The notes below the pieces were generated by a model that did not search any database, was not told where the DNA came from, and worked only from the letters and a program-made list of their open reading frames with translations. From Fictibacillus phosphorivorans (GTDB lineage: Bacteria; Bacillota; Bacilli; Bacillales; Fictibacillaceae): a DNA stretch of 64,000 bases. How positions within the stretch are numbered: position 1 is the first letter of the stretch; each line of letters begins with the position of its first letter. The translations under genes were made by a program, and so were the position numbers. Below are positions 34,380 to 43,615 of this stretch, in pieces. The stretch lies in the NCBI RefSeq assembly GCF_007673525.1, contig NZ_VDZU01000001.1, positions 2,864,055 to 2,928,054 on the forward strand, written 5' to 3'.

Positions 34380-34934
34380 CTAGTTATTTTGTTTCCATTC
34401 TTCAGCTAATAGACCATATATCACATGATCAACATAATGATCATAAAGCCATTCTGCTTGGCGAATCTTGCCTTCTTCCTGAAATCCTAGCTTCTCAGGA
34501 ATCGCACGGCTTTTTTTATTTTCTTCAGCTACTCGTATTTCAATTCGATTAAGATCGAGTTCATTAAAGCCATATGCAATATATGCTTTACACGCTCTCA
34601 TCATAATTCCTTTTCCTTGAAACTGTTGACCGAGCCAATATCCCATAACACCGATCTTATGTAACCTATTTATTTCGTTAAACCCGATAATTCCAGCAAT
34701 GTTTCCTTTATAGATAATTGCTGTTGTCTTTGGATAACCCCCTGTTTCAATTACCCCTTTTAAGGTCGCTTTTATGAAAGCAAGGGAATCTTCTTCTTCA
34801 TTCGTATAGTCTAACCAGCCTAGCCATTCCTTTAGATACTCTTTAGATTGAATCGTTAGTTGGAAGAACTCTGTAGCATCTTTTTCATTAAACATACGAA
34901 GAGATAGCTCCTCGTCAATTTTATAAACAAACAT
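34380..34934 (-). CDS. GNAT acetyltransferase, RimL/YdaF-like
   Basis: 184 residues, the length of B. subtilis YdaF. LSLRMFNEKDATEFFQL, KEWLGWLDYTN, GVMGYWLGQQFQGKGIMMRA, RIEIRVAEENKKSRAIPEKL and GFQEEGKIRQ follow the RimL order. YdaF-type enzymes are putative ribosomal-protein-serine acetyltransferases; the substrate here is unproven. Confidence 0.88.
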   Translation of the reverse strand: MFVYKIDEELSLRMFNEKDATEFFQLTIQSKEYLKEWLGWLDYTNEEEDSLAFIKATLKGVIETGGYPKTTAIIYKGNIAGIIGFNEINRLHKIGVMGYWLGQQFQGKGIMMRACKAYIAYGFNELDLNRIEIRVAEENKKSRAIPEKLGFQEEGKIRQAEWLYDHYVDHVIYGLLAEEWKQNN

Positions 34935-35106
34935 GACCTTTGACCCCTTTTTTTCCTAATTTTAGCACATAGGTACGGAAAATAGAGGTTATTATTGATT
35001 TTTAAAAAATTCAATTCATTTCGAATTATAAATTCTAAATATGTTGAATTTTATTTTTTATTGAATTAGAATAAAAAATAGAATTCATTACTTTTTGGAG
35101 GTAGAA

Positions 35107-36159
35107 ATGAAAAATATCCATTCTCCTCATTCTCATGAAACTGTATCCCTATCGATTGAGAGTTCAATGGTATGGGAACTAACTCTAGGAATTGCAGGTT
35201 ATACATACGAAAAATTGCGTCACACGTTTGAACAGGATGAGCAGTGGACACAGCAAGAGTCTCTAATGTCAGCGTCTTTAAGAAAGAATTTAGAAACCAT
35301 ACAACAAACAAACTTGTGGTATGGCATGATTATGCTGCAGAACAAAATTTCAGCTTCTACGATTACAGAATTTTCATTAAAAGTTTCTGAGTTACCATCT
35401 GACATTTTTTATGAAACGCTTTTACCTTACAAAAATCGTTCATGTGAGTCGCACAGAAATGAGGCCGCAAAAAGTTATGAACAATCTAATGCCTTTGATC
35501 AATACGCATCTCTATTTAAAGAACACGACTTTTTGGAGGGATATGTACGAACACTTGAGCATATGAACCGTGATGAACTGCACTCCTTACTAACTGAAAC
35601 ACTTTCGGAATGGTATAACTGGCAAAGTAAAAATACGGATTGGGAAAAATGGATGCAAGCTCTCTCATTTGAAAAGAAACAGCATGGTCTTCTTGATCAC
35701 CAAAAACCATCAGAAGAAATTGAACGTATTACAAGAGGAGCAAAATATGTTCCAGAACCTTCTGTTTGGAACATAAAACTAATTCCACATGTCTCTTATA
35801 GACCATGGATACTTGAACAAAAAACATCAGATACAAAGCTCATCTTTTATCCATTGAGTGATGAAGCGTTATTAGAGCCAGGTTCTCCTACAAATGAGCT
35901 TGTACGGGGTCATAAGGCACTAGGTGACGATCTTCGATTAAAATTATTGTATCAACTAATGAGAGGACCACTCTCTCTTCAAGAATTAACCACACAGTTT
36001 AACGTATCAAAAACCACCCTGCACCACCAGCTATCACTTTTAAAAGCTGCTAAATTTGTTAAGGTTGAAAAGGGTATATATTCCGCTAATACACACTATA
36101 TTCGTTCGTTCTCCAACCAACTTCAACACTATTTGGGAGAAGACACAAATGAAGAATAA
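35107..36159 (+). CDS. ArsR-type winged-helix regulator (large, DUF5937-like)
   Basis: 350 residues from the ATG at 35107 (GGAGGTAG 4 bases upstream). The N-terminal 240 residues have no recognised motif; the C-terminal HTH reads LRLKLLYQLMRGPLSLQELT, VSKTTLHHQLSLLKAAKFVK. Large ArsR proteins of this type often sit before a transporter; here the MFS gene overlaps its 3' end by 11 bases, so the two are one operon. The partner is frameshifted. Confidence 0.82.
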   Translation: MKNIHSPHSHETVSLSIESSMVWELTLGIAGYTYEKLRHTFEQDEQWTQQESLMSASLRKNLETIQQTNLWYGMIMLQNKISASTITEFSLKVSELPSDIFYETLLPYKNRSCESHRNEAAKSYEQSNAFDQYASLFKEHDFLEGYVRTLEHMNRDELHSLLTETLSEWYNWQSKNTDWEKWMQALSFEKKQHGLLDHQKPSEEIERITRGAKYVPEPSVWNIKLIPHVSYRPWILEQKTSDTKLIFYPLSDEALLEPGSPTNELVRGHKALGDDLRLKLLYQLMRGPLSLQELTTQFNVSKTTLHHQLSLLKAAKFVKVEKGIYSANTHYIRSFSNQLQHYLGEDTNEE

Positions 36160-37382
36160 CTATTTATCTAGACCATTTAAAGCCCTCTGGATAGGCGAGA
36201 TCATTTCCGAATTTGGAGGCGCTGCCGGTGGAATCATAAATGGCCTTCTTCTGTATGAGATAACAGGGTCTAAAGAGTGGATGGGAGCACTTTGGCTTCT
36301 TTATTTTATTCCATCCTTAATTCTGCAAGGTATCAGCGCTCCATTCCTAAACCACGTTATTAAAGAAAAAATGCTTTTAAATATTCAACGATTCCGTTCT
36401 GTTGCTTATATTCTGCCTTTGATCGGATACATAAGCGGTTCAGAAATAGGTACGATCGCTGGATTAGTGATTCTGCAATGTGTATTGGGTCTATTGCAAC
36501 CGATATACGCTAGTCTTTCTTTTGCTTTATTACCAGATCTTTGTGAAGAAAAAGAATTAGTTTCTGCCAACAGCTTACTCGATGGAACCATACGCCTCAT
36601 GAGTTTTATCGCACCAGGTGTTACATCGTTACTTCTTTTAGTCAGTCCTCTGTATACCATTTACGGGTTATCTAGCCTTATGTTTTTACTGAGCTCCATA
36701 TCGCTTTCTCAAATTCCTCATGTAAGCAAAAAAAGAGTAGCGACATGGTCAAAAAAGTTCTGGTGGGAAGAAACAAAAATTGGGTATCGTACTTTCCTTC
36801 AATTTCCACAGCTACTTAGACTAACTCTGTTATCATCATCTGTACAATTTGCAGTAGGAGCCACTTTGGTAATAAACGTGCCTTTTATTAGAGAAGATTT
36901 GACCGGGGAAGCTTGGGAATATGCGATTTTTGCGGGAATGTTTCCGATTTGGATATGCGCTTGGCATGCTGCTTCTTACAAAGCTACCTAAGAACAACAA
37001 AACCATGTATGTTGGCCTTGTTGGAGGTGGGTTGTCTTTTATCGCATTGTACTTCGCTCCTTCTGTTTATATCGCTTGGGGATGCGAATTCTTAGGAGGA
37101 CTCTTATTTCCGATGTTCAATGCCCAAAGCTCTGCTCTTTTTCAACGAAATGCTCCTCGAGATCGATTATCACAATTAAGCGCAGTGAGGTTACTTTTTC
37201 TTCGGATCACCATGCCACTCGGAATCTTATTCGCTTCTAACAGTTACTTAGGCATAAGTACTCGTATGACATACTTTTTTATCGGTGTGATAATTGCAGT
37301 GCCAGGAATGTATTACTTAATCTGTACCTTGATTCAAAATAAAGATCATGATTTGAAAGATCGAGTTAAAATCTCAAGTTAA
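36149..37382 (+). pseudogene. MFS transporter split by a one-base insertion
   Basis: Starts at the ATG 36149 (GGGAG upstream). Frame one reads MKNNYLSRPFKALWIGEIIS through seven or so hydrophobic segments to FAGMFPI, then goes off into WICAWHAAS and stops at 36991. The second frame resumes exactly there with GYALGMLLLTKLPKNN and runs to 37382. An extra T in the TTT at 36948-36950 explains it. Rejoined, the protein (about 410 residues) is a normal 12-segment MFS permease like those paired with ArsR regulators. A sequencing error is possible. Confidence 0.82.
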
Positions 37383-37385
37383 ATG

Positions 37386-37438
37386 AAAAAATGGCGACCA
37401 AAACTAGAGAGTCCTAATTTGGTAGCCATTTCTTTTAT
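37386..37438. terminator. Bidirectional terminator
   Basis: AATGGC-GACCAAA / TTTGGTA-GCCATT stem between the MFS pseudogene and the convergent dehydrogenase. Confidence 0.78.
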
Positions 37439-37455
37439 TTTAAACTAAATATTTA

Positions 37456-38490
37456 CTAAGGAATTAATACAATTTTCCCTAACTTTCCTGCTTTCTTGAA
37501 ATATGTTTGAGCTTCTCTTGCTTCATGAAGAGGAAACGTTCGATCTATAACGGGTTTAATTTTACCTTGAGAAATTGCATCTAACATTCGAGCAAATTCT
37601 GCCTTTGTTCCTAAAACAGAACCGTATAGTGTTATGTGTTTTAAATATAAAGTTCTAAAATCAAGCTCTGTTTTTTGTCCGCCGGCAGATCCTGAAGTAC
37701 AGAACTTGCCTCCGTTTTTTAATACTTGGAGAGAAGTAGAAAACAACGCGTCTCCAACCACATCTAAAACAGAGTCAATCGGACCCCCGTTGATTTGTTG
37801 GATTTCATGCGCAAGGTCCTTCGATTTATATGAGACAACATGTGTTGCCCCGAGTTCTTTTAGTTTTTCCTCTAACGTAAGGTCGCCTACCACTGCAATT
37901 ACTTTAGCTCCAAAAACATTTGCAGCAATCTGTACATTCAGTGAGCCTACACCACCGTTGGCACCCGTTACTAGGACGGTTTCATTCGGTTGAACCTGAA
38001 TCTGTTCGACCATGTGCCACGCAGTTAAACCACTTACGGAGAAAACGGCACTTTCTGTGAAACTCTGTAAAGGCATATCAAAGCAAAGATGTGCTGGCCA
38101 TACTACATATTCAGCATACCCTCCGTCATACTCAGACCCTATAAATGACATATCATCAGAGATATGTTCGTATCCTTCTTCTCCACTTGATGTAAAAGGA
38201 AACAAAACAACGTCCTTTCCTATCATAGAAGATGCAACTTGTTTCCCTGTTTTCACAACTGTACCTGTAATATCTGAGCCTGGTATTCTCGGAAATTGAA
38301 CCCCTTCTGGTCGCCAACCTGATTTAGAACCTGTACCGTATGCTCCTTCTCTCATCCAAATTTCCGTATTATTGATACCACATGCCTTCACCTGAATTAA
38401 AACTTCATTTTCTCCTGGCTCCGGTATGTTGATATCAACAACTTCTAATTTATTTATATCACCATAACCTGTCACTTGAACGGCTTTCAT
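37456..38490 (-). CDS. Medium-chain alcohol dehydrogenase/quinone reductase family protein
   Basis: 344 residues. GroES-like start MKAVQVTGYGDINKLEVVDI, the GINNTEIWMREG position (no catalytic-zinc Cys-His pattern of classical ADH), then the Rossmann domain with VLVTGANGGVGSLNVQIA and VLDVVGDALF. NADPH-dependent quinone or enone reduction is the usual activity. Monocistronic, ending at a shared terminator. Confidence 0.88.
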   Translation of the reverse strand: MKAVQVTGYGDINKLEVVDINIPEPGENEVLIQVKACGINNTEIWMREGAYGTGSKSGWRPEGVQFPRIPGSDITGTVVKTGKQVASSMIGKDVVLFPFTSSGEEGYEHISDDMSFIGSEYDGGYAEYVVWPAHLCFDMPLQSFTESAVFSVSGLTAWHMVEQIQVQPNETVLVTGANGGVGSLNVQIAANVFGAKVIAVVGDLTLEEKLKELGATHVVSYKSKDLAHEIQQINGGPIDSVLDVVGDALFSTSLQVLKNGGKFCTSGSAGGQKTELDFRTLYLKHITLYGSVLGTKAEFARMLDAISQGKIKPVIDRTFPLHEAREAQTYFKKAGKLGKIVLIP

Positions 38491-38721
38491 AGAATCAATC
38501 CCTTATAAATCCATATTTTGTCTTTGAGCTACATACTGCATTCATTATAATTAGTTAATGTCTTATCGCTACATCTCTTATAGTAGCCCAAAAATAAAGT
38601 GATAAAACCGTCACCTCAACTTCTTAATTTAAATAACTTTAGCTTTTACAATACTTCCCTTAGCTTTTATCCTGTAAAACTAGTAAACTAATAGAAATAC
38701 ATACCCGAGAGTTGTGATAAT

Positions 38722-39294
38722 TTGAAAATGAGTATGAACGAGTTATTTAAACAAAAAAGAAGTGTTCATGTTCTTTATTCTTACAATGAAATGAAAAATT
38801 ATATAGAACAAATTGTTAGTTATATACAAGAAGGTACCTCTTTAGGAGAGTACGTTGTAGTTATTGAAAACGAACGAATTTATCGAATGGTTCATAAAGA
38901 GCTCACCACTCGCTTAACTCCAGAACACATGAAGCTTGTTCATCATGTAAATAACTTCGATTTTTACTATTCAAGCGGCAGTTATCATCCGCCTGCAATT
39001 ATTGATTACTTCTTCAAAACAGTTCAGCCTTATGTAGATAATAACCACTCTTTTCGCTCATGGGCACATGTGGAATGGGGCACGATGGAAGATCCGTTCC
39101 ATCTGATTGAGAATCTTGAGAAAATCGTAGATGGTGCCGTAAATGAACTCGCATTCCCGCTCATTTGTGCATATGAAGGTGAAAGGATGCCAGAACATCT
39201 TCAGACAAGCTTATTGAAAACACATCCTTATATTCTTATCGACGAGGAATTCAATATATCAGATCAATATATTTTGAATGATAACATTAAATAA
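38722..39294 (+). CDS. MEDS-domain (DcmR-like sensory) protein
   Basis: 190 residues. VHVLYSYNEMKNYIEQIVSY, GEYVVVIENERIYRMVHKEL and SWAHVEWGTMEDPFHLIENL follow the MEDS pattern (RecA-like sensory fold found in DcmR and in Bacillus signalling proteins), here as a single domain with no output domain. The start is TTG 38722 or the ATGs at 38728/38734. The 231-bp gap upstream shows nothing further. Confidence 0.75.
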   Translation: MKMSMNELFKQKRSVHVLYSYNEMKNYIEQIVSYIQEGTSLGEYVVVIENERIYRMVHKELTTRLTPEHMKLVHHVNNFDFYYSSGSYHPPAIIDYFFKTVQPYVDNNHSFRSWAHVEWGTMEDPFHLIENLEKIVDGAVNELAFPLICAYEGERMPEHLQTSLLKTHPYILIDEEFNISDQYILNDNIK

Positions 39295-39316
39295 AACACT
39301 GCATATGCAGTGTTTT
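39293..39316. terminator. Palindromic bidirectional terminator
   Basis: AAAACACTGCAT and its exact complement ATGCAGTGTTTT in direct contact: a perfect 24-bp palindrome with T4. Confidence 0.8.
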
Positions 39317-39320
39317 CAAC

Positions 39321-39706
39321 TTATAATTTGCCATCACTCTTTTCCAGCACATACTCTTTATTTGAATTCTTCACAACATAATCAAAGTGCTAATGTGTGG
39401 AATGCATGAACATTTCATATTGAATTCTTCGTTCATCATGTGAATGTGTGTACCTCGCTCCGAAACCTCACGACTCCTTTTAAAATCTTTTCATAGCTTT
39501 TTTGTACTCCTAAAATTTGTTCTACATGATCAATGTACCTTTTTTGATAAATAAACCTTTTGAATACTATATAGTTGTATGCATATTGCAATCAACACAC
39601 CGAGAATTGCACCTAGTAGTATACAAATGCCCTCTTGATTATAATAACTTCCGACAATTAGACCGAACAGTAATCCAAATAGAATAGTTGAAATGAGGAC
39701 TTTCAT
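39321..39706 (-). pseudogene. Decayed small membrane-protein gene
   Basis: The first part is an open 58-codon ORF (39530-39706, AAGGAG ribosome site) starting MKVLISTILFGLLFGLIVGS, with two hydrophobic glycine-rich segments. Past about 39555 a +1 frame continues as FKRFIYQKRYIDHVEQILGV and QKSYEKILKGVVRFRSEV, then another frame shift leads to THSHDERRIQYEMFMHSTH, a TAG, and HFDYVVKNSNKEYVLEKSDG up to a stop at 39321. These pieces in order look like one protein of about 125 residues broken by at least two indels and one stop. The family is not recognised; the 58-residue ORF alone may still be translated. Confidence 0.6.
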
Positions 39707-39785
39707 TTTTTCAGACTCCTTATTTGTATACTTTCCTTTTACTTAACGAGCAGCTATTGAGTGAAGCTCGTTTATCTCGTTTCCA

Positions 39786-40118
39786 CTAGCTATGCGTCTT
39801 GTCTTTCTTTTGTCGCGTAACATATCGCTCTATTCCAGAAACCACACTCCCTATAATATAGAGAGCACCGTTTCCAATAAGGACTAGAGCTATAATTGCT
39901 CCTGCAAGTCCTGCTCCGAACCCATCACTTCCTTCGCGATGAGCCTCCTCTCCTAAATATGAGCCTACCCACATTGCAACCAACGGTCCTAAAAAACAAA
40001 TGATGATACCTGAAACCCAATAAGGTATTCTGTACTTTTCCCTCAAAGTATAAGGAAAATAGTTAAACACAAAAAGACTTAGAGTCAATACGATCCCGAA
40101 CACGGCACCTGCATTCAT
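39786..40118 (-). CDS. Small membrane protein
   Basis: 110 residues, three hydrophobic segments (about 3-20, 33-55, 68-95) and a basic tail RQKKDKTHS. Glycine-rich third segment FGAGLAGAIIALVLIGNGAL. Not recognised. Confidence 0.68.
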   Translation of the reverse strand: MNAGAVFGIVLTLSLFVFNYFPYTLREKYRIPYWVSGIIICFLGPLVAMWVGSYLGEEAHREGSDGFGAGLAGAIIALVLIGNGALYIIGSVVSGIERYVTRQKKDKTHS

Positions 40119-40201
40119 AAGCTCCTCCTAAATGGAATATAATGGTATATTAATATATATGTTACTCGTTAACAATCATGTGAATGGGGGTCGATCCTTG
40201 T

Positions 40202-40438
40202 ATGAATAAAACATTGCTCTCACTAATTCTTGGAGTAATTATCGGAAGTGTTTTTTCTTATTTTCTATTAGACTATGAGAACCAAACAATGGAATTTCTA
40301 AACTATTATGGTGAAGAATCTAAAATAGTTCATGAATTAGATTTTAATTATTTTTCTAACACTGCAGCCTTCATTATAGTAGCTTCTCTTATCGTATACT
40401 TAACGATTTCATGGATTGAAAGAAAAAATAAAAGATGA
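40202..40438 (+). CDS. Small two-segment membrane protein
   Basis: 78 residues from the ATG at 40202 (GGGGGT 10 bases upstream). Hydrophobic segments at each end (LLSLILGVIIGSVFSYFLL and AAFIIVASLIVYLTISWI) enclose an acidic extracytoplasmic loop. Not recognised. Confidence 0.6.
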   Translation: MNKTLLSLILGVIIGSVFSYFLLDYENQTMEFLNYYGEESKIVHELDFNYFSNTAAFIIVASLIVYLTISWIERKNKR

Positions 40439-40450
40439 ATATACACATCA

Positions 40451-41178
40451 TTATGTAAGATAGTCTAAAGAATTTACAACACTAAACAAGTTACTCTCCT
40501 TTAAAAATCGAGTAACTAAATGTACATGAGCCGCACCAATTATTAATAGGGTACGATCTGATATGGATGTAATCTTAGCTAAATTGTAATAAAGGATTAG
40601 ATTTCGTTGATATCACCATCTCATCCAATCGATGCCAATATATTCTTCGGATGAACCAATTCTTGCTATTACCATATACATCTCGTGTTCCTTCTCAATA
40701 AAGGAAGTTTGGTTTTGTGATCTGATTATTTCATAGATGCTCTCGCTACCTATTGAAAGCTGCTGATTAGAACGATAGGTATCATTTATGTAACGAAAAA
40801 ACTCAGGTTGATTCTTTTCAGCCCACTCAAAAACCTGACCCAACCCTCTATTTCCTACCGTATCCATCCAGTCCACAGCATGTACTTTTTCATGTTGTAG
40901 ATCTGAAGCGATACGGAACCGTCAATTGCTAGTTTTAGTTCACCCTCTTTGTATTGAATAAACTCTTCATTCAATTTATTTTCTTCACTCTTTACTACCT
41001 CTAATGCAACCTTTGTTGGCTTAAATTTCTTTAATTGTTCCACCACTTTCAATATTTCTTGTTGTCTTGAATCAGCTAACAGATCATCAAACTCCATTCG
41101 TTGAAGGTCCGGTGTATACCTCATGTGAAAAGTACCTACTACCATTATTTGTGGTTTTTCTTGTTTGATGTTCATCAC
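40451..41178 (-). pseudogene. DUF5694-family gene broken by frameshift and stop
   Basis: Begins GTG-ATG at 41178, overlapping the metallopeptidase stop. MNIKQEKPQIMVVGTFHMRY and FKPTKVALEVVKSEENKLNE are typical of DUF5694. After AIDGSVS the frame is lost and another frame continues with RIASDLQHEKVHAVDWMDTV, through a TGA after IGIDWMRW (40611-40613), to YQRNLILYYNLAKI, DRTLLIIGAAHVHLVTRFL and a stop at 40451. The TGA stands where the family has Trp. A small deletion and a Trp-to-stop change thus inactivate the gene. Confidence 0.78.
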
Positions 41179-42050
41179 AACAGCTCCATACTATTCTTAT
41201 TTAATCCAGTTCTTTGAGTTAACCACACCTCAGCATTCCTTATGAAATTATCATCTTTCCAAGCCGTTATCGCATCTCGCTCGCCCAGTTTTATAACTTG
41301 GTCTTGAAAGAACAGATCCGCTAGATAATAGCCAAGTCTGCTGTGACTAAATTTCTTACCACCATTAATGGAGAACCACTCTGAAAAAATAGATTGGGCA
41401 GACAATGCGGTGTAATCTTTTGCAAACGCCAGCAAGAATTCATCTTCGTTTTTTTGAGCAAACTTAAACCACTCATATCCATGATTATCAAAGGAAAAGT
41501 AAACAGAGGGATGGAGACTGCCTACGATTTTCCTGGAAAAGTGAGTTGCTGCGCCTTCTTGATTTAACCAAGTCATGGGACTGTTCCAATTCACTCTCTC
41601 CCATTTCATTCCTTCTTTATCAGTCAAAATATTATGTGTGGCGTGCCCAAATTCATGAGCAACAATGGTTCTTAAATGCTCTGGTTCTGGTGACAGTTTT
41701 TCTAATGCGAACGTAACATTCGGTATAATCTGTCTGTGAGTGTATGCATTTGAGCCATAACCACCAACGATCAGGTTCACTTCAACAGGAAATTGAACAC
41801 CATAATCTTCTTCATATTTTTGAACAATTTCCTGAATAAGCGGTTTTATTAACTCGTGAACGCGTTGTATAGACGACCATGAGTCCTGATATTTTCTAAT
41901 TGATAAATCATGTCTCTCCTCTGTATCTTTGCAATGGTAAGAAAAATATTCATGAAAGATAGACGGGTACCTTTTATAATATTCTTTCAAAAACGAGATC
42001 GTTGGCTGATAGTTTTGCAGAAAAAATGAAACAGTATCAATAATTTTCAT
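41175..42050 (-). CDS. Zinc metallopeptidase-like protein (HExxH, DUF2268-like)
   Basis: 291 residues. The gluzincin motif is HEFGHATH (about residue 132) in HLRTIVAHEFGHATHNIL, with EGAATHFSRKIV supplying a possible third ligand downstream. Cytoplasmic; no signal peptide. Similar Bacillus proteins are annotated as DUF2268 putative Zn-dependent proteases. It overlaps the DUF5694 pseudogene by four bases, so the two were one operon. Confidence 0.75.
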   Translation of the reverse strand: MKIIDTVSFFLQNYQPTISFLKEYYKRYPSIFHEYFSYHCKDTEERHDLSIRKYQDSWSSIQRVHELIKPLIQEIVQKYEEDYGVQFPVEVNLIVGGYGSNAYTHRQIIPNVTFALEKLSPEPEHLRTIVAHEFGHATHNILTDKEGMKWERVNWNSPMTWLNQEGAATHFSRKIVGSLHPSVYFSFDNHGYEWFKFAQKNEDEFLLAFAKDYTALSAQSIFSEWFSINGGKKFSHSRLGYYLADLFFQDQVIKLGERDAITAWKDDNFIRNAEVWLTQRTGLNKNSMELL

Positions 42051-42116
42051 GTTAATCCTCTTTTCCTATCTCTTTTGCTATCTCAATTCAATAAAAATCC
42101 AAAAAATCCCTTTAAA

Positions 42117-42142
42117 TCAAAAAACTGCCCGAATGGACAGTT
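42117..42142 (-). terminator. Intrinsic terminator
   Basis: AACTGTCC / GGGCAGTT hairpin with T6 on the minus strand after the acetyltransferase gene. Confidence 0.75.
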
Positions 42143-42153
42143 ATGAGTAATTA

Positions 42154-42678
42154 TTATTTGATTAATTTCTCCATTCGAATGTCCGCCCACATTCGATCTT
42201 GATAATACGTGAATGCCTCGACCCTACCAATTTCTGAGTATCCCAGTTTTTGATAAAGCTTTTGTGCGGTGGTGTTGAATTCAAATACACCAAGCTCGAT
42301 GCGTTTCAAACCATTTCTTTTCATTTCATTCTCTAAGTACGACAACGCTTGGTAACCAATTCCTTTACCTCTTCCAACCGATTCACCTATCGTAATACCT
42401 AACCATGCCGTTCCTTCCGTTCTCTTAAAAAGGTGAGGAGGATCGACCATATAGTTCATCTCACCTACTAATTGATCATCTACAAAGATCAAATAAATCT
42501 CGTGAAACTCTAAACGTTGATACAAGTCTTCCATTGTGATGATTCGTTTATTTTCGAGCTCTACTCTATCCTTATTCGGTCGTGTTAACGGAACCAGCTT
42601 TGTGTCGTTCTCCCAACGATTTAAAGCTTCTACTACGTTTTCTTCAGGTTTTAACATCTTTCTAAAGTGAATGTTCAT
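42154..42678 (-). CDS. GNAT family N-acetyltransferase
   Basis: 174 residues. WLGITIGESVGRGKGIGYQA is the acetyl-CoA loop, then IELGVFEFNTTAQKLYQKLG. The start ATG overlaps the stop of the Dph6-like gene (ATGA), so the two are translationally coupled. Substrate unknown. Confidence 0.87.
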   Translation of the reverse strand: MNIHFRKMLKPEENVVEALNRWENDTKLVPLTRPNKDRVELENKRIITMEDLYQRLEFHEIYLIFVDDQLVGEMNYMVDPPHLFKRTEGTAWLGITIGESVGRGKGIGYQALSYLENEMKRNGLKRIELGVFEFNTTAQKLYQKLGYSEIGRVEAFTYYQDRMWADIRMEKLIK

Positions 42679-43367
42679 TCCATAACAGCCTCCGTATCCT
42701 TATCTATGAACCTGCATGAATGTATGTCGAGCGACCATAATCCTGAATTTAAGATAACATCTGAGTGAACAATCTCAAGCCTTTTTCCGAAGATTGGTCC
42801 GTCTACAACAAATGTATGATATTCTCCATGTTCACCCATTGGGCAGCTCTTTGTTGCTTTAATATCCTTACAAAAACTTTCATTCAACTCGCGACCTGTC
42901 CAAGTCGAGTCCAATATATCTGCTGAAGCTCGACATACAATCGAATGAAAACCTAATGAGATAAATTCTTCTAATAGTTCAGAGGCTTGTTCTTTTAAGA
43001 TCCATACGGGAAAAAGAGCATCCAGACCTGCTTTATCCGCAACCTGTTCATTCCATTTCCGATCTTCTTCCATATACAAACTGCCGAATGCGATCGCATC
43101 TATCCCAAACTGTTTCTTTATAGAAGTTAATGACTTTACCAAAGAAGCTTCATACCCCCCAGCTGAATCCACCATAATTAAAGGAAGATCGATCGCACCT
43201 GCTTGTAATTGTAAGATTTCTAATGGAATACCATGGGCATGATTTCGTGCATCCTCTTCAGAAACCATGGATATCAAGCATACAACTTCATGTTTTTCTT
43301 GAAGCAATCGATATAGAGCTAAGCAGCTGTCTTTCCCGCCGCTCCAGCTAACAGCTACTTTTTTCAT
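42675..43367 (-). CDS. Dph6-like ATP-pyrophosphatase (adenine nucleotide alpha hydrolase)
   Basis: 230 residues from the ATG at 43367. The PP-loop VSWSGGKDSCLALYRL opens the protein; GIPLEILQLQA, IAFGSLYMEEDRKWNE and MGEHGEYHTFVVDGPIF are the diphthine-ammonia ligase signatures. In eukaryotes and archaea Dph6 amidates diphthine on EF-2; bacteria have no diphthamide, so the real substrate is unknown. Coupled with a GNAT gene. Confidence 0.88.
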   Translation of the reverse strand: MKKVAVSWSGGKDSCLALYRLLQEKHEVVCLISMVSEEDARNHAHGIPLEILQLQAGAIDLPLIMVDSAGGYEASLVKSLTSIKKQFGIDAIAFGSLYMEEDRKWNEQVADKAGLDALFPVWILKEQASELLEEFISLGFHSIVCRASADILDSTWTGRELNESFCKDIKATKSCPMGEHGEYHTFVVDGPIFGKRLEIVHSDVILNSGLWSLDIHSCRFIDKDTEAVME

Positions 43368-43392
43368 GTACCAAACCATCTCCCTTTTTCTA

Positions 43393-43596
43393 CTAGTCTT
43401 CGATATATTCGATGAGATCGCCTGGCTGACATTCTAGTACTTTACACAAGGCATCAAGTGTTGAAAAACGAATCGCTTTACCTTTTTCATTTTTTAGTAC
43501 AGAAAGATTAGCAGGGGTGATATCAACCAGTTCAGACAATCGATTCAATGACATTTTTCGCTGTGCCATCATAACATCTAATTTTATTCTAATCAT
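43393..43596 (-). CDS. Cro/C1-type HTH regulator (YozG-like)
   Basis: 67 residues, a lone HTH: KLDVMMAQRKMSLNRLSELV, ITPANLSVLKNEKGKAIRFS, TLDALCKVLECQPGDLIEYI. Short HTH proteins of this kind are the usual partner of DUF2975 membrane proteins, as with B. subtilis YozG/YoaS; the DUF2975 gene is directly upstream. Confidence 0.9.
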   Translation of the reverse strand: MIRIKLDVMMAQRKMSLNRLSELVDITPANLSVLKNEKGKAIRFSTLDALCKVLECQPGDLIEYIED

Positions 43597-43615
43597 TGCA
43601 ATCCCTACTCCACCT

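Noticed and set aside
40611..40613. Second in-frame TGA as a selenocysteine codon
   Set aside because: It stands at a Trp position of DUF5694, no catalytic Cys is involved, and the same gene also carries a frameshift.
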